NCBI GenBank assembly: GCA_944393255.1
Contig: CALXZP010000024.1
Span: 1-51,056 of the forward strand
Length of the DNA stretch: 51,056 nt
DNA from: an uncultured Clostridia bacterium
Lineage (GTDB): Bacteria; Bacillota; Clostridia; UBA1381
Direction: 5' to 3'
Made by a program: the position numbers and the translations under genes. Under the pieces are notes generated by a model. The model was not told the origin of the DNA. It did no database searches and saw only the letters and a list, made by a program, of their open reading frames with translations. Positions 16,953 to 25,408 of this stretch are shown here, in pieces; within the stretch, counting starts at the first letter, position 1; each line of letters opens with the position of its first letter.

Positions 16953-17747
16953 TTATATGATGTTTTCCTCGCACTTCGCCTTCTCCCAGTAAGCGTCCAT
17001 TTCATCAAGCGTGAGCTTGGCAAGATCTGCGCCGTCCTTTACGGCAAGCTCCTCCATCTTTTCAAACCTGCCTATAAACTTGTTCGACGCCGCCGTAAGC
17101 GCTGTTTCCGGATCCGCTCCCAGGAACCTGCCGAGATTTACGACCGAAAAGAGCAGGTCGCCGTATTCCTCGCGGGCATGCTCCGCGCTCCCGCCCGCCG
17201 CGGCGGCAAGCTCGTCCGTCTCCTCGCGCACCTTCGCAAGCGCGCCGCTTATATCGTCCCAGTCGAACCCGAAGCCGCGTGCTTTCTTCTGGATCTTCTC
17301 GGCGCGCATCAGCGCCGGAAGATGCTTTGGCACATCCTTCAAGACTCCGGTATACGTACCTATATTCTTTTCCTTCTTTTTATTCTTTTCCCAGTTTGAC
17401 AGCGCTTCCTCCTCGTTCCCGGCCTTATCCTTGCCGAAAACGTGGGTGTGGCGTGTTATAAGCTTTGTGCATATTTCCTTCACCACATCGTCAAAGCCGA
17501 ACGCGCCGCGCTCGTCCGCCATCACCGAATGGAATACCACCTGCAGCAGCACATCGCCCAGCTCGTTCGCAAACGCATGGTCGTCCCCCGAATCGAGCGC
17601 GTCTATCGCCTCATAGGTCTCTTCGATCATGCTTTTCTTTATCGACTGGTGGGTCTGCACCTTATCCCACGGACAGCCGTCGGGACGGCGCAGCCTTACC
17701 ACTATGTCGATCAGATCCTGTATACTGTATTTGTCCTTTAATTCCAT
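16953..17747 (-). CDS. mazG: Nucleoside triphosphate pyrophosphohydrolase MazG
   Basis: Hydrolyses NTPs and dNTPs to NMP and PPi, a house-cleaning role. The 264 residues contain two MazG repeats. The first (about 1-110) has LRRPDGCPWDKVQTHQSI, EETYEAIDALDSGDD and ELGDVLLQVVFHS. The second (about 150-255) has RGFGFDWDD and EEYGDLLFSVVNLGRF, with the conserved E-x-x-D metal ligands. Unlike Bacillus YabN there is no N-terminal methyltransferase-like domain. It lies between the spoVB-like gene and hup and has its own promoter. Confidence 0.95.
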   Translation of the reverse strand: MELKDKYSIQDLIDIVVRLRRPDGCPWDKVQTHQSIKKSMIEETYEAIDALDSGDDHAFANELGDVLLQVVFHSVMADERGAFGFDDVVKEICTKLITRHTHVFGKDKAGNEEEALSNWEKNKKKEKNIGTYTGVLKDVPKHLPALMRAEKIQKKARGFGFDWDDISGALAKVREETDELAAAAGGSAEHAREEYGDLLFSVVNLGRFLGADPETALTAASNKFIGRFEKMEELAVKDGADLAKLTLDEMDAYWEKAKCEENII

Positions 17748-17787
17748 CGTAAGCTCATACCTTCCGTAAAAAATATTGATTTACCCA

Positions 17788-17816
17788 ATTATATCAGATA
17801 TGACCGCAGATTTCAA
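17788..17816 (-). promoter_or_regulatory. Sigma-A promoter for mazG
   Basis: On the minus strand TTGAAA (17811-17816) and TATAAT (17788-17793) are 17 bases apart. It lies between the flippase and mazG, so mazG can be expressed without the upstream gene. Confidence 0.7.
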
Positions 17817-17874
17817 GCTTTATCGTCCTTTTTACGTCCATTTTGACCGTTCACAGCCGTACAGGACGCGCGGC

Positions 17875-19380
17875 TTATCTTTTTTCAGACCTCACGCCGC
17901 CGAAAACGAAAAACACCGCCGCGAACACCGCCGTTACCGCTATCCCCTCCGCAGCCGTGCGAAGAAGCGCTTCTTCCACGCCGCCGAAAAGCAGCTTTAC
18001 CGGCGAAAGCGCAGCAAGAGCCGCTGCCGCGGCGGCAGCCGGTGTTATAATTATCCCCGAATATTCCCTTTTTAATCCCGTGTAACGCGATATATACACA
18101 AGATCTATCACCGCTCCCGCAAAAAAACCTATATCCGAGCCTATGACCGCGCCGTATATATTCAGCTCAGGCACGGACGCAAGAGCGACTGTACATATTA
18201 TCTTTATCACTGCCGCAGCCGCGGAAGCTATGAACGCCCTGCCTATATACCCCATCGACTGCAGCACCGCGCCCGCAAGCTGCATTATACATATGAATAT
18301 GACCGAAGGCGACGCAAGGCGCAGCATATCCGCAGAATACGTGTTCCTGAACAATATGTACAGCGCCTCGCCGCTGAAGCTGTAAAGGAGCACGGAAAAC
18401 AGCATCCCCGCGGCTGCCGATAAAGACAGACCCCTCGCCGTAACGCTCCTGATACGCCTCATATCGCCGCGCTCCGCCGCTCCGGCAGTTATCGGTATTA
18501 TGCTCACGCCGAGCGTTGCAAGCAGCCCGGACGGGAGGTTGAGCACCGTCAGCGCATAGCCGGTATAAGAGCCGTAAACAAAACGTGCCTCCTCCGCGCT
18601 CATACCCGTCCTCAGCAGGCTCATGCGCAGCAGCGAGGTGTCGCATACCGACAAAAATGAGCCTATGACCGACATGAACAGCATCGGCATTGCTATGGAC
18701 ATCAGCTCGCCCGATATCTCACGCCTGCCCGCCGTACACCTGTTCCCGCCTCGGAACGATATGCTGTACCATACCGCAAGTATCGCGGTCGCTATAAATT
18801 CGCCCGCCGTGACGCCTGCGGCTGCTCCGGCTGCGGCATACTGCGTGCCCAGTCCCGTCAGCCATACCGCAAAGGCGTATCCGGCCGCAAGCTTAACCAC
18901 CGCCTCCACTACCTGTGACACAGCTGTGGGGAACATATCGGATCTGCCCTGAAATCCGCTCTTGACAGCCGTCCCCAGCGCAACGAACAATACAGACGGC
19001 GCAAGCGCCCTTATAGCCCATACTGCGCGCTCCTCCTTCATTGCAAGCGCGAAAAACTCCGCTCCGAACCAGAGCGCAAGCGAGCCTGCGGTCCCGGCGG
19101 CGGCAAGCATGACCGTGGCAAGCGCTACGATACGCTTGGCGCGGGGCGCATCGTTTTTCGCATATGCCACAGCCGTGAGCTTCTGTACCGCAAACGGCAT
19201 ACCGGATATGATAAAGGCAAGGAACATGACATATACCGAAAACGACGTATTGTATACCGCCATGCCCTCCTCATGAACTATATAGGTAAGCGGTATCTTG
19301 AACACCGCGCCGAGTATCTTTGATATCGCGTTCGCTGTCATAAGTATCGCCGCGCCTGCCATAAAGCTTTGATTTTTCAC
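17875..19380 (-). CDS. MOP-superfamily flippase, SpoVB/YabM-like
   Basis: A 501-residue membrane protein with about 14 hydrophobic segments and no soluble domain, of the polysaccharide biosynthesis/MurJ-SpoVB type. Such proteins flip lipid-linked glycan precursors across the membrane. SpoVB serves spore cortex synthesis. The start MKNQSFMAGAAILMTANAIS and the internal IFKIPLTYIVHEEGMAVYNT resemble SpoVB. It is in the position of yabM relative to mazG. It starts at a GTG (19380) preceded by AGGTGGG. Whether it is the cortex flippase or a general peptidoglycan flippase cannot be decided here. Confidence 0.85.
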   Translation of the reverse strand: MKNQSFMAGAAILMTANAISKILGAVFKIPLTYIVHEEGMAVYNTSFSVYVMFLAFIISGMPFAVQKLTAVAYAKNDAPRAKRIVALATVMLAAAGTAGSLALWFGAEFFALAMKEERAVWAIRALAPSVLFVALGTAVKSGFQGRSDMFPTAVSQVVEAVVKLAAGYAFAVWLTGLGTQYAAAGAAAGVTAGEFIATAILAVWYSISFRGGNRCTAGRREISGELMSIAMPMLFMSVIGSFLSVCDTSLLRMSLLRTGMSAEEARFVYGSYTGYALTVLNLPSGLLATLGVSIIPITAGAAERGDMRRIRSVTARGLSLSAAAGMLFSVLLYSFSGEALYILFRNTYSADMLRLASPSVIFICIMQLAGAVLQSMGYIGRAFIASAAAAVIKIICTVALASVPELNIYGAVIGSDIGFFAGAVIDLVYISRYTGLKREYSGIIITPAAAAAAALAALSPVKLLFGGVEEALLRTAAEGIAVTAVFAAVFFVFGGVRSEKR

Positions 19381-19480
19381 TGTCCCACCTGCTTTAAATA
19401 GATATATTCAATCTTATTTAAACAAGCGCGCTTTTATTACATGATAAAAGACGAACACACAATAAGAACGGTTTAAACAG

Positions 19481-19523
19481 CGCTCTGCTTTGCCTGCAAG
19501 GAGCGGAGCTTGCAAAGAGAGCG
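19481..19523. repeat. Nested inverted repeat
   Basis: The outer arms CGCTCTGCTTTGC and GCAAAGAGAGCG pair apart from one bulge or mismatch. The inner arms TGCAAG and CTTGCA pair across GAGCGGAG. These are alternative or nested folds. The function is unknown. Confidence 0.5.
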
Positions 19524-19649
19524 TCAGTTACCCGGAATATCAGAGGGATATCATAGCTCTAACTGAAATTATAAATGACGACTGCCGCCTAAGATACGGG
19601 GATATTTTTGCTCATCTTACAGTTTTTTACCTGCACAAAAAAAACATTA

Positions 19650-19695
19650 AAATATCAATACTTTTTTCCCGTTTCGGAAAAAAGTATCGATATTT
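19650..19695. repeat. 46-base hairpin with 20-base arms
   Basis: Positions 19650-19669 and 19676-19695 are inverted copies with one mismatch (19 of 20 pairs), separated by CGTTTC. The arms read AAATATCAATACTTTTTTCC and its partner. It is not placed directly after a gene, so a simple terminator role is not obvious. It could end a small RNA or be part of a palindromic repeat family. Confidence 0.7.
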
Positions 19696-19760
19696 GCTTA
19701 CTTTTTATAATACATTGCCGTTAAACACATAAAAACAGGCTGAGCTGTTTAAACTCATGC

Positions 19761-19789
19761 TTGTAATATATGAGCGTTTGTGCTATAAT
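19761..19789 (+). promoter_or_regulatory. Sigma-A promoter for aroA
   Basis: TTGTAA (19761-19766) and TATAAT (19784-19789) are 17 bases apart. A 6-bp hairpin (AAACAG, GCTGAG, CTGTTT) ends 10 bases upstream of the -35 box and could be an operator. Confidence 0.75.
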
Positions 19790-19798
19790 TCTAATATA

Positions 19799-19849
19799 CC
19801 GGTTTTCCGAACCGCAGTCCGGGAGGCAGGGGTACGCCCTTGCACCGGG
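19799..19849 (+). promoter_or_regulatory. Structured 5' leader of aroA
   Basis: Two hairpins follow the transcription start. The first has arms CGGTT and AACCG. The second has a 7-bp stem, GCAGGGG and CCCTTGC, around the tetraloop TACG, enclosed by a further CCGG/CCGG pair. The aroA ribosome binding site follows after an unpaired AT-rich stretch. I do not recognise a known riboswitch class. Confidence 0.5.
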
Positions 19850-19877
19850 CATATCAATTTTTGAAAGGAATATCCGA

Positions 19878-21146
19878 ATGCTTATACATAAAATGAAAAG
19901 GGTGAACGGTGTGATAACCGTTCCGGGCGACAAATCCATATCGCACAGAGCCGTTATGCTCGGTGCGCTCGCGGACGGGACTACGTCTATACGCGGCTTT
20001 CTGCGCGGCGCAGACTGTCTTTCGACCATAGACTGCTTCCGCAAAATGGGGATAAGGATAGACGAGGACGGAAACGGCTCCGTTACGGTCCACGGCCGCG
20101 GCCTTAACGGGCTGAGCGCTCCGCAGGACACGCTCTACACAGGCAACAGCGGTACTACAACGCGGCTGCTGTGCGGCATACTCGCAGGACAGCCCTTCGA
20201 TTCATCCGTGACCGGGGACGCTTCGATATGCAAACGGCCTATGGGCAGAGTGACCCGGCCGCTTTCTCTCATGGGCGCAAGGATAGAAAACGAATACTGT
20301 CCTCTGCTCATACACGGAACAAAGCTGCACGGCATCGACTACAGCATGGAAGTTGCGTCGGCCCAGGTGAAAACGGCATTGATACTCGCCGCACTTTACG
20401 CGGACGGAGAGACCGTTATCCGGGAGACGGAAAAGTCGCGCGACCATACGGAGCTTATGCTCAAAGCCATGGGCGCGGATATAGAGACATGCGGGCTGAC
20501 CGTCCGCGTCAGGAGAACAAACGCGCTCAGACCGCAGGATATAACCGTTCCGGGAGATATATCCTCGGCGGCGTTTTTCATGGTGCTCGGCTCCATAATG
20601 CCGGAGTCGGAGATAACAATAAAAAATGTCGGAATAAATCCGACAAGAACGGGCATTATCGACGTTATGCGGCAGATGGGCGCGGATATACGCATATCCG
20701 GCGAACGTACCGAGGGCGGAGAGCCGGTTGCCGATATCAGGGCTGCGTCATCAAGGCTCAGAGGCGTTGAGATAGGCGGAGAGATAATACCGAGGCTGAT
20801 AGACGAGCTTCCGGTCATAGCGGCGGCAGCCGTGTTCGCCGAGGGACGCACCGTCATCCGCGACGCCCGCGAACTTAAGGTCAAGGAAACGAACCGCATA
20901 AGAGCGGTAGCAGAAGAATTTACAAAAGCCGGCGCGGACATTACCGAGACCGAGGACGGCATGATCATAAACGGCGGAAAGCCGATACACGGCGCTGACT
21001 TCGCCGTTTACGGCGACCACCGCATGGCGATGAGCCTTGCGATACTTTCGCAGCTCGCAGAGGGCGCCTCGTCCATCGACGACGCATCCTGCGTTGACGT
21101 GAGCTACCCGGGCTTTTTTGAAGATTTTTACGGACTTGAAAACTGA
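19878..21146 (+). CDS. aroA: 3-phosphoshikimate 1-carboxyvinyltransferase (EPSP synthase)
   Basis: Joins shikimate-3-phosphate and phosphoenolpyruvate in the shikimate pathway. At 422 residues it has PGDKSISHRAVMLGALADG (PEP and phosphate contacts), LYTGNSGTTTRLLCGIL, and the late motif KETNRIRAVAEEFTKAG followed by GDHRMAMSLAILSQLA. I chose the ATG at 19878, with AAAGGA 8 bases upstream. The frame extends to 19770, but that part lies over the promoter and leader. In the active-site loop GNSGTT, Ala replaces Gly in GNAGTA-type sensitive enzymes only in the sense that the residue before GTT is Ser, so glyphosate response cannot be predicted. It is a single gene ended by its own terminator. Confidence 0.96.
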   Translation: MLIHKMKRVNGVITVPGDKSISHRAVMLGALADGTTSIRGFLRGADCLSTIDCFRKMGIRIDEDGNGSVTVHGRGLNGLSAPQDTLYTGNSGTTTRLLCGILAGQPFDSSVTGDASICKRPMGRVTRPLSLMGARIENEYCPLLIHGTKLHGIDYSMEVASAQVKTALILAALYADGETVIRETEKSRDHTELMLKAMGADIETCGLTVRVRRTNALRPQDITVPGDISSAAFFMVLGSIMPESEITIKNVGINPTRTGIIDVMRQMGADIRISGERTEGGEPVADIRAASSRLRGVEIGGEIIPRLIDELPVIAAAAVFAEGRTVIRDARELKVKETNRIRAVAEEFTKAGADITETEDGMIINGGKPIHGADFAVYGDHRMAMSLAILSQLAEGASSIDDASCVDVSYPGFFEDFYGLEN

Positions 21147-21171
21147 CGCATTCTCTTTAATAACGCGAACG

Positions 21172-21207
21172 AGCCGCCTGCTCCGATACGGAACAGGCGG
21201 CTTTTGA
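21172..21207 (+). terminator. Rho-independent terminator after aroA
   Basis: AGCCGCCTG and CAGGCGGCT enclose a further TCCG/CGGA pair, giving a stem of about 13 bp, followed by TTTTGAGTTTCTTTTT. It lies between the convergent aroA and cyclophilin genes. The T-run favours the plus strand. Confidence 0.8.
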
Positions 21208-21232
21208 GTTTCTTTTTATGTCTTTTGCCGGG

Positions 21233-21706
21233 TCACACAAGCCTTATCGTCTTTATCACCTGCGGAACTACAGGCCGGTCGCTGTGGTCGGTCTCGCAGC
21301 GCGCGATATCGTCCACTACATCGAGTCCCTCGGTGACCTTGCCGAAGGCGGCGTACTGACCGTCGAGATGCGGCGCGTCCTTATGCATTATAAAGAACTG
21401 GCTCGACGCGCTGTTAGGGAACATAGTTCTCGCCATTGAAAGCACGCCTCTAGTATGCTTCAGCTCGTTTCTGACGCCGTTCGCGTCAAATTCGCCCTTG
21501 ATGGACTCCGCTTCCCTGTGGTTCCCGGCCGCGTCAAAGCCGCCGCCCTGGATCATAAATCCCTCTATCACGCGGTGGAACACCAGCCCGTCAAAAAAGT
21601 TCTTTTCAATGAGCTTCTTGAAATTCTCCACTGTGATCGGTGCGAGCTTCGGGTAAAGCTCCGCCTTTATGACCTTTCCGTCCTCCATCTCTATCTCTAT
21701 ATTCAT
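21233..21706 (-). CDS. Cyclophilin-type peptidyl-prolyl isomerase, cytosolic
   Basis: A 157-residue single-domain cyclophilin with no signal peptide. It catalyses cis-trans isomerisation at proline. Motifs are GLVFHRVIEGFMIQGGGFD (active-site Arg and Phe region), RGVLSMARTMFPNSASSQFFIM, and LDGQYAAFGKVTEGLDVVDDI. It overlaps the end of the lipoprotein cyclophilin by 4 bases (ATGA). The two share the core sequence closely and look like a duplicated pair. Confidence 0.95.
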   Translation of the reverse strand: MNIEIEMEDGKVIKAELYPKLAPITVENFKKLIEKNFFDGLVFHRVIEGFMIQGGGFDAAGNHREAESIKGEFDANGVRNELKHTRGVLSMARTMFPNSASSQFFIMHKDAPHLDGQYAAFGKVTEGLDVVDDIARCETDHSDRPVVPQVIKTIRLV

Positions 21707-22461
21707 AGCTGCACTTCCTCCTTTGTGTTTTCCGAAGCAGAGGGACTGCTCTTTGGCGTTTCCTCTGCTTCTTCCCCGGCAGCCGCGCCGTCTCCCGAGG
21801 TTATTGTTATACTTTCTATTTCAAACGTCTCCGCCGGTACGTTCTTCAAACCGGACGGCGGATCTTTCATGAGCGGTGCGCTGCCTATCTCATCCGCTAC
21901 GTCCATTCCGTCCGTGACCGTTCCGAACGCCGCGTACTGACCGTCGAGATACTCGCTGTCCTCAAGGACTATGAAGAACTGGGTGGACGCGCCGTTGAAC
22001 GAAGTAAGCGGACGCGCCATGGATATTACCCCGCGCTTATGCGACAGGTCGTTTTCTATCCCGTTTTCCTCAAATTCACCCTCTACCGTCTCGGAAACGC
22101 TTTTCAGATTAAGCTCCGCGTCATAGCCGCCGCCCTGGATGACAAAGCCCTCCTCAGCACGGTGGAATATCGTTCCCGAATAAAAATTCTCCTGAACGTT
22201 TTTCACGAAATTGGCAACCGTTTTGGGTGCAACATCGGGATAGAGCTCAAGCGATATCTCATCGCCGCCCGTCAGCGTTATCACCGCGTCTATCGTGTTT
22301 TCCGTAAGGCTCGGGTCAAGACGGCTTTCCGTCCTCTTCGTTTCGCGCGGCTCTGCCGTTTCCTCCGGCTTCGCGGTCTTTCTTTCCCCGCCGCATGAGG
22401 CAAGACACAGCGATACCGCCGTGCACGCCGCCGCAAATATCATCTTCTTTTCGGAAGTCAA
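21703..22461 (-). CDS. Cyclophilin-type peptidyl-prolyl isomerase, lipoprotein
   Basis: A 252-residue exported cyclophilin. The start MTSEKKMIFAAACTAVSLCL leads to a lipobox (LASC), so the mature protein should be lipid-anchored outside the membrane after LspA cleavage. A charged linker is followed by the cyclophilin domain at about 55-215 (GTIFHRAEEGFVIQGGGYDAE, RGVISMARPLTSFNGASTQF, LDGQYAAFGTVTDGMDVADEI). The tail is acidic and Ser/Glu-rich. It begins 7 bases after the gyrA stop and is coupled to the cytosolic paralogue. It probably helps folding of secreted proteins. Confidence 0.93.
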   Translation of the reverse strand: MTSEKKMIFAAACTAVSLCLASCGGERKTAKPEETAEPRETKRTESRLDPSLTENTIDAVITLTGGDEISLELYPDVAPKTVANFVKNVQENFYSGTIFHRAEEGFVIQGGGYDAELNLKSVSETVEGEFEENGIENDLSHKRGVISMARPLTSFNGASTQFFIVLEDSEYLDGQYAAFGTVTDGMDVADEIGSAPLMKDPPSGLKNVPAETFEIESITITSGDGAAAGEEAEETPKSSPSASENTKEEVQL

Positions 22462-22468
22462 TTAAATA

Positions 22469-24991
22469 TCACTCCTCTCCGTCCGCCGCGGTTTCGTCAC
22501 CGTCTGCGCCGGCGCCGTCTTCGTCCGGCTCTTCCTCCTCGCGCTCCGTAAGCGCGACGCTGACCGTTTTTACATCCTCGGCAAGCTTCATCAGCCGTAC
22601 GCCCTGCGTCTGACGTCCGAACATGCTTATCTCATCCACATGCATTCTTATTACAACTCCGTCCGAGGTTATGAGCATGAGATCGCTGTCCTCCGGAGCT
22701 GAAACAAGCCCTATTAACTTTCCTGTCTTTTCTGTGAGCTTATAGGTGAATATTCCCTTTCCGCCGCGCGACTGTATCCTGTATTCATCAAGCGTCGTTC
22801 TCTTTCCGTAGCCGTTTTCCGTCACGGCAAGCACCGCCTTACCGCTGTCGGCAACGACTGCCGAAACAACGCAGTCGCCCTCGTTCAGCTCTATCGCCTT
22901 CACACCGCGCGTTGTCCTGCCCATCGCTCGCGCGTCCGTTTCTTTGAACCTTATGCAGAGGCCGTTCCTCGTTGCCACGAGCATTTCCCTTGTATCGTCG
23001 GTCAGGTTAACGCTTATAAGCTCGTCATCCTCAACAAGCTCTATAGCGCGCAGACCTACCTGGCGTATACGCGCATAATCCATTATATCCGTGCGCTTTA
23101 CAAGTCCTTTCCTCGTCACGAACGTCAGATAGCCGCCGTCGTCGAACGACTTCACGGGTATCATCGCGCTTATCTTCTCATCCCTTTCAAGCGGAAGCAA
23201 GTTAACTATAGCCATACCCTTTGCAGTCCTGCTCCCCTCCGGGATCTGGTAGCCCTTGAGGCGGTAGACCATGCCCCGCGTCGTAAAGAACAGGATATAC
23301 TCATGCGTTGATGAAGTGAAAATATGCTCCACAAAATCCTCGTCGCGCGTAGTAACTCCTGTTATCCCGCGTCCTCCGCGGCGCTGCGACCTGTATGTGT
23401 TTATCGGCATACGCTTAGTATACCCGTTATGGGTGAGCGTTATTATACACTCCTCCTCCTCTATCAGATCCTCGTCCTCAAGATCGCTGTAGTCTGCGGC
23501 TATCTCGGTGCGGCGCGCATCGCCGTACTTGTTCTTAAGATTTAAAAGGTCTTCCTTTATTATCGCGTTGACCTTGCCGCTGTCAGACAATATAGCCTCG
23601 TATTCGCCTATCTTCTCAAGTATGCCTCGGTATTCCTCCTCTATCTTTTCGCGCTCCAGACCGGAAAGACGTCCCAGCTGCATCTGTACTATCGCCGTAG
23701 CCTGGATATCGTCAAGCTCAAATCTTGAGCACAGCTGCTCCTTCGCGTCCGATATAGACCGTGACGCGCGTATGATCCTTATCACCTCGTCCACATTGTC
23801 TATAACTATTTTGTAGCCCTCCAGCAGATGTGCGCGCTCCTTAGCCTTTCTCAGCTCAAATCGGGTACGGCGTGTTATCACGTCCTCCTGATGCGCTATA
23901 TAATAATCTATCATCTGTCTGAGGTCGAGCACCTTCGGCACCTTGTCCACGAGAGCAAGCAGTATTATGCTGAACGATTCCTGCATCTGCGTGAATTTAT
24001 ACAGGTTATTGAGAACCACATTGGCGTTTGCGTCACGCTTCAGCTCTATTATGAACCGTATCTCATTCGAGGACTCGTCGCGCGTTGAGGATATGCCTTC
24101 GAGCTTTCCGTCGCGGACAAGCTCGTTTATGTGCTTTTCCATCTGCGCCTTATTCACCTTGTACGGTATTTCGGTAACTACAATGCGCTGCCTGCCGTTG
24201 TCCGTTTCCTCTATCTCCGCCTTTGCGCGCAGGATTATCCTGCCTCGGCCCGTAGTGTACGCCTGACGGATCCCGCGCCTGCCCATGATGATGCCGCCCG
24301 TCGGGAAATCCGGCCCCTGTATATACTGCATGAGCTCGTCAACGGTTATCATCGGGTCGTCTATACATGCCACTATAGCGTCTATCGTCTCGGTCAGGTT
24401 GTGCGGCGGGATATTTGTAGCCATTCCTACGGCTATGCCGTTGCTGCCGTTGACGAGAAGATTTGGGAACCTGGACGGCAGAACGTCCGGCTCATGCAGC
24501 TTGTCGTCAAAGTTCGGGACAAAGTCCACGGTCTCCTTTTCTATATCCGTCAGCATACACGCCGCTATCTTCGACATCTTCGCCTCGGTATACCTGTAAG
24601 CTGCGGGCGGGTCGCCGTCGATTGATCCGAAGTTTCCCTTTCCCTGCACGAGCGGATACCGCAGCGAGAAATCCTGTCCCAGACGCACCATAGCGTCGTA
24701 AACCGACGCGTCGCCGTGCGGATGGTATTTACCCAGAACGTCGCCGACGGTGGTTGCCGACTTGCGGAAATCCGCCTCGTAAAGCAGCCCTGCGTCATAC
24801 ATATCATAAAGGATACGCCTGTGCACGGGCTTGAGTCCGTCGCGCACGTCCGGGAGCGCGCGGCTCACGATAACGCTCATCGCATAGGCGATATACGCCT
24901 TTTCCATTTCATTGTTCAGATCCACGTTTACGATCTTCTGATTTTCTATAACCGACATGTCAAACGGTTGTTCTTTTGACTTTTTAGCCAT
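22469..24991 (-). CDS. gyrA: DNA gyrase subunit A
   Basis: The breakage-reunion subunit of gyrase, forming an A2B2 complex with GyrB. The 840 residues are complete. The start [20 protein letters not shown] is typical, and the catalytic tyrosine is Tyr134 in [11 protein letters not shown]. The C-terminal supercoiling domain carries the GyrA box [11 protein letters not shown], which distinguishes it from ParC. The quinolone region reads [16 protein letters not shown]: residue 95, matching E. coli Ser83, is Ala, while Asp99 matches Asp87. An acidic tail ends the protein. AGGAGG lies before the ATG. gyrB is not adjacent in this window. Confidence 0.98.
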   Translation of the reverse strand: MAKKSKEQPFDMSVIENQKIVNVDLNNEMEKAYIAYAMSVIVSRALPDVRDGLKPVHRRILYDMYDAGLLYEADFRKSATTVGDVLGKYHPHGDASVYDAMVRLGQDFSLRYPLVQGKGNFGSIDGDPPAAYRYTEAKMSKIAACMLTDIEKETVDFVPNFDDKLHEPDVLPSRFPNLLVNGSNGIAVGMATNIPPHNLTETIDAIVACIDDPMITVDELMQYIQGPDFPTGGIIMGRRGIRQAYTTGRGRIILRAKAEIEETDNGRQRIVVTEIPYKVNKAQMEKHINELVRDGKLEGISSTRDESSNEIRFIIELKRDANANVVLNNLYKFTQMQESFSIILLALVDKVPKVLDLRQMIDYYIAHQEDVITRRTRFELRKAKERAHLLEGYKIVIDNVDEVIRIIRASRSISDAKEQLCSRFELDDIQATAIVQMQLGRLSGLEREKIEEEYRGILEKIGEYEAILSDSGKVNAIIKEDLLNLKNKYGDARRTEIAADYSDLEDEDLIEEEECIITLTHNGYTKRMPINTYRSQRRGGRGITGVTTRDEDFVEHIFTSSTHEYILFFTTRGMVYRLKGYQIPEGSRTAKGMAIVNLLPLERDEKISAMIPVKSFDDGGYLTFVTRKGLVKRTDIMDYARIRQVGLRAIELVEDDELISVNLTDDTREMLVATRNGLCIRFKETDARAMGRTTRGVKAIELNEGDCVVSAVVADSGKAVLAVTENGYGKRTTLDEYRIQSRGGKGIFTYKLTEKTGKLIGLVSAPEDSDLMLITSDGVVIRMHVDEISMFGRQTQGVRLMKLAEDVKTVSVALTEREEEEPDEDGAGADGDETAADGEE

Positions 24992-25072
24992 ATATGCCTC
25001 CTCAGTCCGCCGATCTAAGCTGTTTTGCAGACCATATTATCCATACAAAATAATTATTGTCATATCTATTTG

Positions 25073-25101
25073 ATTATACCACAAAACAGCGTAAAATGCA
25101 A
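25073..25101 (-). promoter_or_regulatory. Extended -10 sigma-A promoter for gyrA
   Basis: On the minus strand TTGCAT (25096-25101), 17 bases, then TATAAT (25073-25078), preceded by TGG (extended -10 TGn). The leader to the gyrA start is about 75 bases. Confidence 0.75.
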
Positions 25102-25123
25102 GCAAATATGCGGATTTTTACAG

Positions 25124-25165
25124 TAAAAAACGCATATCGGGCCTTTTGAGCCGCGATATGCGTTT
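25124..25165 (-). terminator. Terminator after the small gene
   Basis: A 12-bp perfect stem (AAACGCATATCG and CGATATGCGTTT) plus an inner GGC/GCC is followed on the minus strand by a T-run (bases 25125-25130 are A on the plus strand). It lies 20 bases after the stop of the 55-residue small gene and just upstream of the gyrA promoter. Confidence 0.85.
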
Positions 25166-25184
25166 ATCCTTATTATATTATCCG

Positions 25185-25352
25185 TCAATTCATTTGAAGG
25201 ATGCTGCCTACGTCAGCCGCGGCCGCCATGTCTACCTTCTCCCCGGCTGCTTCAAACACCGAATTAGCCGCAGGATCTCCGCCTGAGCTTCCCGTGACTA
25301 TTTCCGCAGTGTCAAAAACGCTTATCCTCATTTCCGGCTTAATGTATTCCAT
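25185..25352 (-). CDS. Small protein of 55 residues, unknown function
   Basis: A short gene read directly from the sequence. It starts at the ATG of 25350-25352 with GGAGG 7 bases upstream (GGAGGGATAGGAATG) and stops at 25185-25187. The protein begins MEYIKPEMRISVFDTAEIV, then a Gly/Ser turn (TGSSGG), and ends in an Ala-rich stretch and ILQMN. There is no signal peptide or cysteine. The pattern Y-x-K-P-x(4)-V-F-x(3)-I-V-T resembles many unnamed short clostridial proteins with a K/Y-P start and a D/E-I/V-I/V-T-x-S block; this is recollection, not a search. It is 56 bases after the beta-helix gene with no terminator between, so the two are probably one operon. Confidence 0.7.
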   Translation of the reverse strand: MEYIKPEMRISVFDTAEIVTGSSGGDPAANSVFEAAGEKVDMAAAADVGSILQMN

Positions 25353-25408
25353 TCCTATCCCTCCGATACTCTAATATCATATTTTTTTTGCATCCGCCGT
25401 GCCGCCCG

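Larger units (their letters stand above)
19381..19760. other. Intergenic region between the flippase gene and aroA, no convincing gene
   Basis: About 380 bases up to the aroA promoter. It contains a nested inverted repeat at 19481-19523, a long near-perfect hairpin at 19650-19695 and a 6-bp hairpin at 19733-19750. An 80-codon open frame from the TTG at 19490 lacks a ribosome binding site and any recognised motif. Composition is more AT-rich than the genes around it. It may hold a small RNA or a decayed mobile sequence, but neither is shown. Confidence 0.5.

Noticed and set aside
19490..19732. Open frame of 80 codons starting at TTG in the gap before aroA
   Set aside because: No ribosome binding site, no recognised motif, and it runs across the 46-base hairpin. 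Treated as non-coding.
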